Source of the DNA: Syntrophomonadaceae bacterium
Lineage (GTDB): Bacteria; Bacillota; Dethiobacteria; PWVN01
Assembly (NCBI GenBank): GCA_003561835.1
Contig: PWVN01000223.1
Span: 1-5,288, forward strand
Reading direction: 5' to 3'
DNA length: 5,288 bases
Within the stretch, counting starts at the first letter, position 1. Each line of letters begins with the position of its first letter. Position numbers and translations under genes: made by a program. This document shows, in pieces, positions 1-5,288 of the stretch. The notes beneath the pieces were generated by a model. That model was not told the origin of the DNA. It saw only the letters and a program-made list of their open reading frames with translations, and did not search any database.

Positions 1-596
1 ATGTTTGGGACCAGCAGCTGGCGGAGATGGCTGCCTTCGTCCTGCAAAAAAGAAGGGAATACGTAAAAAAACTGGCCCTTCTCGCCCGGCTGCAGCACCG
101 CAAATTAACAGACGGAGGGGAAGACCTTAAGCTCCACTATGCTTCCTCCCTGGAAAGCACGAAGGGGGAGGGGGAGTTTTCCCGGGAAACGATTCGGGAA
201 GAATTTCTCCTGACCCTCAAAAAAAGCGAAGAAGAAGAGCGGCGCCGGGGGGTAACTCTGGTGGGCCCCCACCGGGATGACCTGGACTTCAGCATCAACG
301 GGCGTCCCGCCCGCACCTATGGTTCCCAGGGACAGCAGCGGACGGCGGCCCTCTCCCTGAAGTTGGCCCAGGTGGAGCTCATCAAGGGAGAGAGGGGGAA
401 CTATCCCCTTCTGCTTTTGGACGATGTCTTCTCCGAACTGGACCGGGAGCGGCAGGGGGGGCTATTAAACCTGATCCGCGGCCGGGTACAGACCTTTATC
501 AGCGGTACCGGTGACGTTTTGACCCGGGAAAAAGTCTTCCGGGAAGGAAGTTTTTATAGAATCGCCGAAGGCAGGTTGTCTCCATGGAGCGTTTGA
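1..596 (+). CDS. recF: RecF, DNA replication and repair ATPase (C-terminal part, 5' end outside window)
   Basis: RecF is an SMC/ABC-like ATPase that binds gapped DNA and, with RecO and RecR, helps load RecA during recombinational repair. About 197 codons are visible, roughly the second half of a family that is usually near 370 residues. The frame is open from base 3, beginning VWDQQLAE, which fits the RecF helical region, so the first ATG at base 27 is internal and not the start. Visible motifs are GPHRDDL (264-284), the ABC signature SQGQQRT (324-344) followed by AALSLKLAQ, Walker B LLLLDD (about 408-425) with VFSELD after it, and QTFISGTG near the end. The Walker A motif lies upstream of the window. 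The gene ends with TGA at 594-596 and overlaps the next gene by 13 bases. The truncation is only the window edge. The identification is secure. Confidence 0.97.
   Translation, partial: VWDQQLAEMAAFVLQKRREYVKKLALLARLQHRKLTDGGEDLKLHYASSLESTKGEGEFSRETIREEFLLTLKKSEEEERRRGVTLVGPHRDDLDFSINGRPARTYGSQGQQRTAALSLKLAQVELIKGERGNYPLLLLDDVFSELDRERQGGLLNLIRGRVQTFISGTGDVLTREKVFREGSFYRIAEGRLSPWSV
568..575 (+). promoter_or_regulatory. Ribosome binding site of dciA inside recF
   Basis: AAGGCAGG lies 8 bases before the ATG at 584 and within the recF coding sequence. It supports that start and, with the 13-base overlap with recF, suggests that translation of the two genes is coupled. Confidence 0.6.
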
Positions 597-1129
597 AAGA
601 TCCCCTGGAAAAATTTCTGCGACGGTTGGGGTTAAAGGGGAAGGTGAAGGAGAGAAGGGCCCTGCAGGTATGGCCGGAAGCGGCGGGCAGCAAACTGGCC
701 TCGGTAACCCGGGCCCTGACCGTGAAGGAGGGAATTCTCTTCGTCCAGGTGGCAAACTCTTCCTGGGCCCAGCACCTCACCTTTTTTAAACCTGCCCTGA
801 TGCGAAAAATAAACCGGAACCTTCAGGGGAACTATATAAAGGATATCCATTTTCAGGTGGGGTTGGCAAAGGCCCCCGCCCCCCCGCCACCCCAGCAAAA
901 TGAAGAGAAACCGGTCCTGGACCCGGAGGAAAGAGAAAAAATCCGGAACATGTTTGCGGATTTTCAAGGACAGGATATAATGAAAGAGAAACTCATGGAA
1001 ATTATGGAGAAGGAACTGCTGGCCCGGAAACAAAAAGCGGCGGCAGGATGGCACAGGTGCCCCCGCTGCGGCACCTACGCCCCTCCCGGTTCTCCCCTCT
1101 GCCCCTTATGTCAAATACAGGGAAGGTGA
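584..1129 (+). CDS. dciA: DUF721/DciA family protein with C-terminal zinc ribbon
   Basis: This 181-residue protein has a DUF721 domain at about residues 10-93, with the typical pattern W30-PEAAG, VTRALTVKEGILFVQVANSSWAQHL in two parts (residues 41-65), and a basic helix before DIHFQVG. DciA proteins interact with the replicative helicase DnaB at initiation in bacteria that lack DnaC or DnaI loaders; mycobacteria carry one between recF and gyrB. After the domain come a proline-rich linker (APAPPPPQQ, 97-105), a highly charged probable helix (112-150) and a CxxC-x10-CxxC knuckle with Cys159, Cys162, Cys173 and Cys176, probably binding zinc. The ATG lies inside recF; an in-frame TAG at 557-559 excludes any start before 557, and AAGGCAGG (568-575) is a usable ribosome binding site. 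Family assignment is strong. That it serves as the helicase operator in this organism is inferred. Confidence 0.88.
   Translation: MERLKDPLEKFLRRLGLKGKVKERRALQVWPEAAGSKLASVTRALTVKEGILFVQVANSSWAQHLTFFKPALMRKINRNLQGNYIKDIHFQVGLAKAPAPPPPQQNEEKPVLDPEEREKIRNMFADFQGQDIMKEKLMEIMEKELLARKQKAAAGWHRCPRCGTYAPPGSPLCPLCQIQGR
1121..1129 (+). promoter_or_regulatory. Ribosome binding site of remB overlapping dciA stop
   Basis: The purine-rich GGAAGGTGA includes the dciA TGA stop at 1127-1129 and sits 4 bases before the remB ATG. Ribosomes finishing dciA end on the remB initiation region. Confidence 0.65.
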
Positions 1130-1133
1130 AAAC

Positions 1134-1361
1134 ATGCACCTGCATATCGGCGGCACCAAGATCATTCCCGGGCGGGATATCATCGGCATCTTCAGCATGA
1201 AAATCCAGGACAAGCCCTGCAACCGGGAATTGCTCCAGTACACCCCGACAGAAAATGTGGGGGAGGAAAAATCCTCCTTTGTGGTTACGGACGAGAAGGT
1301 TTACTTTTCCCCCATCGCCCCGGCAACCCTCCTGAAGAGGCTCAAGGACAAACCCTTTTAG
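1134..1361 (+). CDS. remB: RemB-like regulator (RemA/DUF370 family, YaaB-like)
   Basis: A 75-residue protein starting MHLHIGGTKIIPGRDIIGIF, with a conserved-looking second half SSFVVTDEKVYFSPI followed by APATLLKR. This matches my recollection of B. subtilis RemB (YaaB, about 81 residues), which lies in the same place between recF and gyrB. In B. subtilis RemA and RemB are needed for expression of biofilm matrix operons; RemA is a DNA-binding protein and RemB is less well understood. No membrane segment or signal peptide is visible. The start follows dciA by 4 bases, with GGAAGGTGA (1121-1129) as ribosome binding site overlapping the dciA stop codon, so translation is probably coupled. Family and synteny together make the identification good. 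A role in matrix control in this organism is not shown by the sequence. Confidence 0.85.
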   Translation: MHLHIGGTKIIPGRDIIGIFSMKIQDKPCNRELLQYTPTENVGEEKSSFVVTDEKVYFSPIAPATLLKRLKDKPF

Positions 1362-1399
1362 AACTGCGAAACCCCCTTTCTTACCGGCAACCCCGGCAT

Positions 1400-1417
1400 C
1401 CCCCTTCCGGGGGTTTT
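1400..1417 (+). terminator. Possible weak intrinsic terminator after remB
   Basis: CCCCC (1400-1404) and GGGGG (1409-1413) form a 5-bp all-G/C stem around a TTCC loop, followed by TTTT (1414-1417) and then CCC. It lies 38 bases after the remB stop and before the gyrB promoter, which is where a terminator for recF-dciA-remB would be expected. The stem and U tract are both short, so termination may be partial. The G arm can also pair with AAACCCCC at 1369-1376, as described among the findings. Confidence 0.42.
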
Positions 1418-1443
1418 CCCGTGGTGGAATCGGGGGAAAGCTG

Positions 1444-1470
1444 TTAGGATTCACTAATTTATGGTATAAT
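1444..1470 (+). promoter_or_regulatory. gyrB(A) promoter with extended -10
   Basis: TATAAT at 1465-1470 is a perfect -10 box and is preceded by TGG (1462-1464), giving the extended -10 form TGnTATAAT. No good -35 is present: the best candidate is TTAGGA (1444-1449) with a 15-base spacer, which matches TTGACA at only three positions. Weak -35 boxes are typical of extended -10 promoters read by the housekeeping sigma factor. Transcription would start near 1476-1478, leaving a leader of only about 25 bases before gyrB. This suggests gyrBA can be transcribed separately from the upstream genes. Confidence 0.75.
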
Positions 1471-1488
1471 AACTAGATGGCTGTGATT

Positions 1489-1497
1489 GGAGGTGGG
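1489..1497 (+). promoter_or_regulatory. Strong ribosome binding site of gyrB
   Basis: GGAGGTGGG, with the GGAGG core ending 7 bases before the ATG at 1501, is close to the Shine-Dalgarno consensus. The TAG in frame immediately before the ATG (1498-1500) rules out an upstream extension. Confidence 0.85.
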
Positions 1498-1500
1498 TAG

Positions 1501-3408
1501 ATGGCAGAGAAGAAGCATACTTATGATGAGCACCAGATTCAGGTTCTGGAAGGTCTGGAAGCGGTCCGCCGCCGCCCCGGCATGTACATTGGTTCCACCG
1601 GGGCCAGGGGTTTGCACCACCTGGTCTATGAGGTGGTGGACAACAGTATCGATGAAGCCATGGCGGGTTTTTGCAGCAGCATCGATGTGACCCTTCACCC
1701 GGGCAGCATTGTGACGGTGGTGGATGACGGTCGGGGCATTCCCGTCCGGGAACACCCCCAGGTGAAAAGGCCTGCGGTGGAGGTGGTCCTTACCCTCCTG
1801 CATGCCGGCGGCAAATTTGGGGGAGAAGGGTACAAGGTGGCGGGGGGGCTCCACGGTGTGGGGTTGTCCGTGGTCAACGCCCTTTCCCAGTGGCTGGAAG
1901 TGGAAGTAAAGCGGGACAGGGGCATCTTTCACCAGAGATACGAACGGGGAAAGCCTGTCATGGACCTGAAAAAGAAGGGCAACACCAACCGGACGGGGAC
2001 CAAGATCACCTTTTTGCCCGATGCGGATATTTTTGATGACTTGAATTTTGAATTTGATGTCCTGGCCAAACGTTTTCAGGAACTGGCGTATCTGAACAGG
2101 GGGGTCAGGATCACCTTCAAGGACCTGCGTTTTGCAGAGCCCCTGGAGAAGGTGTACCGCTTTGAAGGGGGTATCGTCTCCTTCGTCCAGCACCTCAACC
2201 GCAACAAGGATGTCATCATCAAAAAACCCATACATATCGAGGAGCAGGGAGAAAATACGGATCTGGAGATTGCCATGCAGTACAACGCGGGTTATTCGGA
2301 ACTCATCTATTCCTTCGCCAACAACATCCATACCCACGAGGGGGGCACCCATGAACTCGGTTTCAAAAATGCCCTGACCCGGGTAGTCAACGACTATGCC
2401 CGCCAGAAGGGGATCTTGAAGGACAACGATGCCAACCTCTCGGGAGATGATATCCGGGAGGGCCTGACGGCCATCATCAGCATAAAACTTAAGGACCCCC
2501 AGTTTGAGGGGCAGACCAAAACCAAGTTGGGCAACGCGGAAATCCGGGGCGTAGTGGAGGGGATTTTGTACGAGGGGATGCAGTCCTTTCTGGAAAAAAA
2601 TCCACCCCTGGCCCGAAAAATCGTCGATAAATCCATCCGCTCCTTCCGGGCCCGGGAAGCGGCCCGGAAGGCCCGGGAACTGACCCGCCGGAAGAATGCC
2701 CTGGAGGTCAATGCCCTGCCGGGCAAACTGGCGGACTGTACCAGCAAGGACCCGGGGCTCTCGGAACTGTACCTGGTGGAGGGGGATTCGGCCGGGGGAT
2801 CCGCCAAGCAGGGACGGGAGCGGATCTTTCAGGCCATACTGCCCCTGCGGGGGAAAATCATCAATGTGGAGAAGGCCCGCATCGACAAAATCCTGGCCAA
2901 CGAAGAGATCCGCACCATGATCACGGCCCTGGGCACGGGCATTGGCGATGAGTTCGATATCACCAGGGCCCGCTACCACAAGATCATCATCATGACGGAT
3001 GCCGATGTGGACGGCTCCCACATCCGCACCCTTCTCCTGACCTTTTTCTTCCGGTACATGCGGCCCCTCATCGAGGCAGGCTATGTCTATATTGCCCAGC
3101 CGCCTCTCTACAAGGTCAAAAAGGACAAAAAGGAACACTACTTTTACAACGAGGAACAGCTGGAGGCCTTTTTCCGCCAGCAGGGCCGGGGGGCGCCCCT
3201 GCAGCGCTACAAGGGTTTGGGGGAGATGAACCCGGAGCAACTGTGGGAGACCACCATGGACCCGGAGAAGCGGACCATCCTCCAGGTGAAGTTGGAGGAT
3301 GCCCTCCTGGCCGATTCCATCTTCACCACCCTCATGGGGGAGAAGGTGGAACCCCGCAAGGAGTTTATCGAGCAGCACGCCCACCTGGTGAAGAACCTGG
3401 ATATCTAG
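1501..3408 (+). CDS. gyrB: DNA gyrase subunit B
   Basis: GyrB is the ATPase subunit of gyrase, which uses ATP to introduce negative supercoils in complex with GyrA. The 635 residues match the usual length of Gram-positive GyrB and lack the insert found in proteobacterial proteins of about 800. Visible parts, in order, are the GHKL ATPase domain with Glu44 and Asn48 (EVVDNSIDEA), DDGRG at 75-79, the ATP-lid GGLHGVGLSVVNALS (115-129) and Arg138 at the coumarin-contact position; the transducer with the QTKTKLGN loop (Lys340); and the TOPRIM domain with Glu427 in LVEGDSAGGSA and Asp500/Asp502 in TDADVDGSH, then QRYKGLGEMNPEQLW (568-582). All catalytic residues are present. Gyrase B rather than ParE is supported by the gyrA gene directly downstream and by the origin-proximal gene order. 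Leu TTA, Leu CTA and Ser TCA codons are absent. Confidence 0.98.
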   Translation: MAEKKHTYDEHQIQVLEGLEAVRRRPGMYIGSTGARGLHHLVYEVVDNSIDEAMAGFCSSIDVTLHPGSIVTVVDDGRGIPVREHPQVKRPAVEVVLTLLHAGGKFGGEGYKVAGGLHGVGLSVVNALSQWLEVEVKRDRGIFHQRYERGKPVMDLKKKGNTNRTGTKITFLPDADIFDDLNFEFDVLAKRFQELAYLNRGVRITFKDLRFAEPLEKVYRFEGGIVSFVQHLNRNKDVIIKKPIHIEEQGENTDLEIAMQYNAGYSELIYSFANNIHTHEGGTHELGFKNALTRVVNDYARQKGILKDNDANLSGDDIREGLTAIISIKLKDPQFEGQTKTKLGNAEIRGVVEGILYEGMQSFLEKNPPLARKIVDKSIRSFRAREAARKARELTRRKNALEVNALPGKLADCTSKDPGLSELYLVEGDSAGGSAKQGRERIFQAILPLRGKIINVEKARIDKILANEEIRTMITALGTGIGDEFDITRARYHKIIIMTDADVDGSHIRTLLLTFFFRYMRPLIEAGYVYIAQPPLYKVKKDKKEHYFYNEEQLEAFFRQQGRGAPLQRYKGLGEMNPEQLWETTMDPEKRTILQVKLEDALLADSIFTTLMGEKVEPRKEFIEQHAHLVKNLDI

Positions 3409-3423
3409 GAAATTTTTCTTGAG

Positions 3424-3432
3424 AAGGAAGGG
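3424..3432 (+). promoter_or_regulatory. Ribosome binding site of gyrA
   Basis: AAGGAAGGG lies 9 bases before the ATG at 3442 in the 33-base gyrB-gyrA spacer. No ATG, GTG or TTG lies in frame between the gyrB stop and 3442, and the next in-frame ATG is codon 26, inside conserved sequence, so this start is well supported. No promoter or terminator is evident in the spacer, so gyrB and gyrA are probably one transcript. Confidence 0.7.
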
Positions 3433-3441
3433 AATGCAGGC

Positions 3442-5288
3442 ATGGAATACAGTCACGGCAAAATCATCCCCATAGAGATCCACGATGAAGTAAAAAAATC
3501 CTTTCTCGATTATGCCATGAGCGTGATTGTCAGCCGGGCCCTGCCCGATGTGCGGGACGGCCTCAAGCCTGTCCACCGCCGCATCCTCTACGCCATGCAG
3601 GAACTGGGTATGAACCCCGATAAACCCCACAAGAAATCGGCCCGCCTGGTGGGGGAGGTGCTGGGCAAATACCACCCCCATGGGGATGCGGCCCTCTACG
3701 ACACCCTGGTGAGGTTGGCTCAGGATTTCAATACCCGCTACCCCCTGGTAGACGGACACGGCAACTTCGGATCCCTGGATGGGGACCCTCCGGCCGCCAT
3801 GCGCTATACGGAAGTGCGCATGGCCCCCATAGCCCTGGAGCTTTTGGCCGATATCAACAAGAACACGGTGGATTACCGTCCCAATTTCGATGATACCCTG
3901 GAAGAACCCGTGGTCCTGCCCAGCCGTTTCCCCAACCTGCTGGTCAACGGTTCCGCGGGCATCGCCGTGGGCATGGCCACCAATATCCCCCCTCAAAACC
4001 TGCGGGAGGTATGCGATGCCATCTTCCATCTCATCGCCCACCCCGATGCCGGGGCCGCAGACCTGATGAAGCATGTTACAGGCCCCGATTTCCCCACCGG
4101 CGGCCTGATTATGGGGATGGACGGCATCCGTTCCGCCTACCTGACGGGGCGGGGCATCATCAAGATGCGGGGAGCAACCCAGGTGGAGCGGGTGGAAAGT
4201 ACCGGCAGGATGCGCATCCTCATCACGGAGGTCCCCTACCAGGTAAATAAGGCCAAACTCATGGAGCGCATCGCCGAACTGGTCCGGGAAAAAAAACTGG
4301 AGGGGATCACAGACTTGCGGGACGAGTCGGACCGTTCCGGGGTCCGGGTGGTCATGGAGTTGAAGAAAGGGGCCAACCCCCAGGTTATTTTGAATCATCT
4401 CTACAAGAACACCCCCCTGCAGCAGAATTTTGGCATTATCATGCTGGCCCTGGTGGAGGGGAAACCCCGGGTCCTGAACCTGAAGGAAATGCTGCAAGCC
4501 TACCTGGCCCACCAGAAGGAAATTATCGAGCGGCGGACCCGCTTTGACCTGGATAAGGCGGAGAAAAGGGCCCATATCATCGAGGGCCTGCGGATTGCCC
4601 TGGACAACCTGGATGCCGTCATCAAGCTCATCCGCTCCTCCCATACCACAGAGGAAGCCCGCCGGGGGCTGATGGCCACCTTTAACCTCACAGAGGTCCA
4701 GGCCCAGTCCATCCTGGACATGCGCCTGCAGAAGCTGACGGGCCTGGAACGGGAAAAACTGGAGGATGAGTACCTGGAACTTATTCAAAAAATTGCCTAT
4801 TACAAAGAAGTCCTGGCCAATGAACGGCTGGTCTACGAGATTATCCGCAAAGAACTGCAGGAGATCAAGGAGAAGCACGGGGACCCCCGGCGTACCCAGA
4901 TTCTCCCGGACGAATCGGAGATCCACCACGAGGACCTGATCGCCGAGGAGAATATTCTTATCACCCTGACCCATCAGGGGTACGTGAAGAGGTGCCCCCT
5001 GGCCACCTACCGCAGCCAGCACCGGGGAGGGAAGGGCGTCAGCAGCATGGGCAGCAAGCGGAAGGATTTTGTGGAGGACATTTTTGTAACCTCCACCCTC
5101 CATACCCTCCTATGCTTCAGCAACCGGGGCAGGGTCTACCATCTTAAGGCTTATGAAATCCCCGAGGGGGGCCGCCTGGCCCGGGGGACCAACATCATCA
5201 ATCTACTGGCCCTGGAAGACGGGGAGTATATCACTGCGGTCATCCCCATGAAGATCTTTTCCGAGGAAGAATATTTGGTGCAGGTAAC
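3442..5288 (+). CDS. gyrA: DNA gyrase subunit A (3' end outside window)
   Basis: GyrA is the DNA breakage-reunion and wrapping subunit of gyrase. 615 codons plus two bases are visible of a protein that normally has about 800-840 residues. The start MEYSHGKIIPIEIHDEVKKS leads into the winged-helix core: SRALPDVRDGLKPVHRR, YHPHGDAALYDTLVRLAQ (77-94), the catalytic tyrosine Tyr122 after Arg121 (codon 3805-3807), and NGSAGIAVGMATNIPP with the DNA-intercalating Ile174. Numbering is the same as in E. coli over this stretch. The tower and coiled-coil arms follow to about residue 500, then the first blades of the C-terminal pinwheel with GyrA box QHRGGKG at 526-532, which supports gyrase rather than ParC. 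Ala83 replaces the serine at the main quinolone-resistance position, while Asp87 is retained. Cotranscription with gyrB is likely. Confidence 0.98.
   Translation, partial: MEYSHGKIIPIEIHDEVKKSFLDYAMSVIVSRALPDVRDGLKPVHRRILYAMQELGMNPDKPHKKSARLVGEVLGKYHPHGDAALYDTLVRLAQDFNTRYPLVDGHGNFGSLDGDPPAAMRYTEVRMAPIALELLADINKNTVDYRPNFDDTLEEPVVLPSRFPNLLVNGSAGIAVGMATNIPPQNLREVCDAIFHLIAHPDAGAADLMKHVTGPDFPTGGLIMGMDGIRSAYLTGRGIIKMRGATQVERVESTGRMRILITEVPYQVNKAKLMERIAELVREKKLEGITDLRDESDRSGVRVVMELKKGANPQVILNHLYKNTPLQQNFGIIMLALVEGKPRVLNLKEMLQAYLAHQKEIIERRTRFDLDKAEKRAHIIEGLRIALDNLDAVIKLIRSSHTTEEARRGLMATFNLTEVQAQSILDMRLQKLTGLEREKLEDEYLELIQKIAYYKEVLANERLVYEIIRKELQEIKEKHGDPRRTQILPDESEIHHEDLIAEENILITLTHQGYVKRCPLATYRSQHRGGKGVSSMGSKRKDFVEDIFVTSTLHTLLCFSNRGRVYHLKAYEIPEGGRLARGTNIINLLALEDGEYITAVIPMKIFSEEEYLVQV

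Noticed and set aside
27..596. A short stand-alone 189-residue RecF starting at ATG 27
   Set aside because: The frame is open to the window edge and the residues before the ATG (VWDQQLAE) fit RecF, so this is the tail of a full-length gene cut by the window.
632..1454. Minus-strand open frames opposite dciA and remB
   Set aside because: They overlap well-supported genes, contain proline/glycine-rich translation without known motifs and have no credible start context.
1362..1500. Replication origin or DnaA-box cluster in the gap before gyrB
   Set aside because: No copy of TTATCCACA or its complement was seen in the gap, and the AT-rich part is only the promoter. The origin most likely lies outside the window, near dnaA.
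1362..1500. Riboswitch or T-box upstream of gyrB
   Set aside because: The predicted leader after the promoter is only about 25 bases, too short for an aptamer, and no T-box or known riboswitch motif was recognised in the gap.
3434..3475. 13-codon open frame starting at an ATG 8 bases before the gyrA start and overlapping it in another frame
   Set aside because: It could in principle be a leader peptide, but its ATG is too close to the purine-rich ribosome binding site and the encoded peptide has no regulatory pattern such as a run of one amino acid. Chance is the simpler explanation.
1459..5103. Long minus-strand open frame (1214 codons) as a gene
   Set aside because: It is in exact register with gyrB and gyrA, shows low-complexity H/G/Q/V/L-rich sequence typical of antisense translation, has no recognisable domain and covers two genuine conserved genes. 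It results from absence of TTA, CTA and TCA codons.

Overview
This window is an ordinary, well-conserved chromosomal segment from next to a bacterial replication origin. All genes are on the + strand, in the order recF (5' end outside the window), dciA (DUF721), remB, gyrB, gyrA (3' end outside the window). recF, then a small gene, then gyrB-gyrA is the usual arrangement downstream of dnaA-dnaN. RemB between recF and gyrB is the arrangement known from Bacillus subtilis, and RemB-type proteins are a Firmicutes feature. Together with strong purine-rich ribosome binding sites, a fairly GC-rich composition and GC-ending codons, this suggests a GC-rich Firmicutes lineage, probably a Peptococcaceae/Thermoanaerobacterales-like clostridium. 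That placement is an inference; no species can be read from the window.

Layout. Positions 1-596 hold the C-terminal half of RecF with the ABC-type signature and Walker B motifs. dciA (584-1129) starts inside the end of recF and encodes a DUF721 domain, a proline-rich linker, a charged helical segment and a four-cysteine zinc ribbon. remB (1134-1361) follows after 4 bases. The 139-base gap 1362-1500 is the only real regulatory region. It holds G/C-rich hairpins that may end the recF-dciA-remB transcript, then an extended -10 promoter and a strong Shine-Dalgarno for gyrB. gyrB (1501-3408) is complete. gyrA starts 33 bases later (3442) and runs off the right edge after 615 codons.

How the genes fit together. 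RecF works in gap repair at stalled forks, DciA-family proteins act on the replicative helicase, and GyrB plus GyrA form the A2B2 gyrase that removes positive supercoils ahead of the fork. RemB is the exception, being related to a regulator of matrix genes in B. subtilis. The three upstream genes are packed tightly enough to be cotranscribed and partly translationally coupled, while gyrBA appears to have its own promoter.

I found no undescribed system, mobile element, CRISPR array, RNA gene or DnaA-box cluster. The points worth a second look are the zinc-ribbon DciA in a Firmicutes-like genome, alanine at the main quinolone-resistance position of GyrA, the competing hairpins and inverted repeat in the gyrB upstream region, and a codon choice in gyrBA so strict that it leaves a 3.6-kb open frame on the opposite strand.
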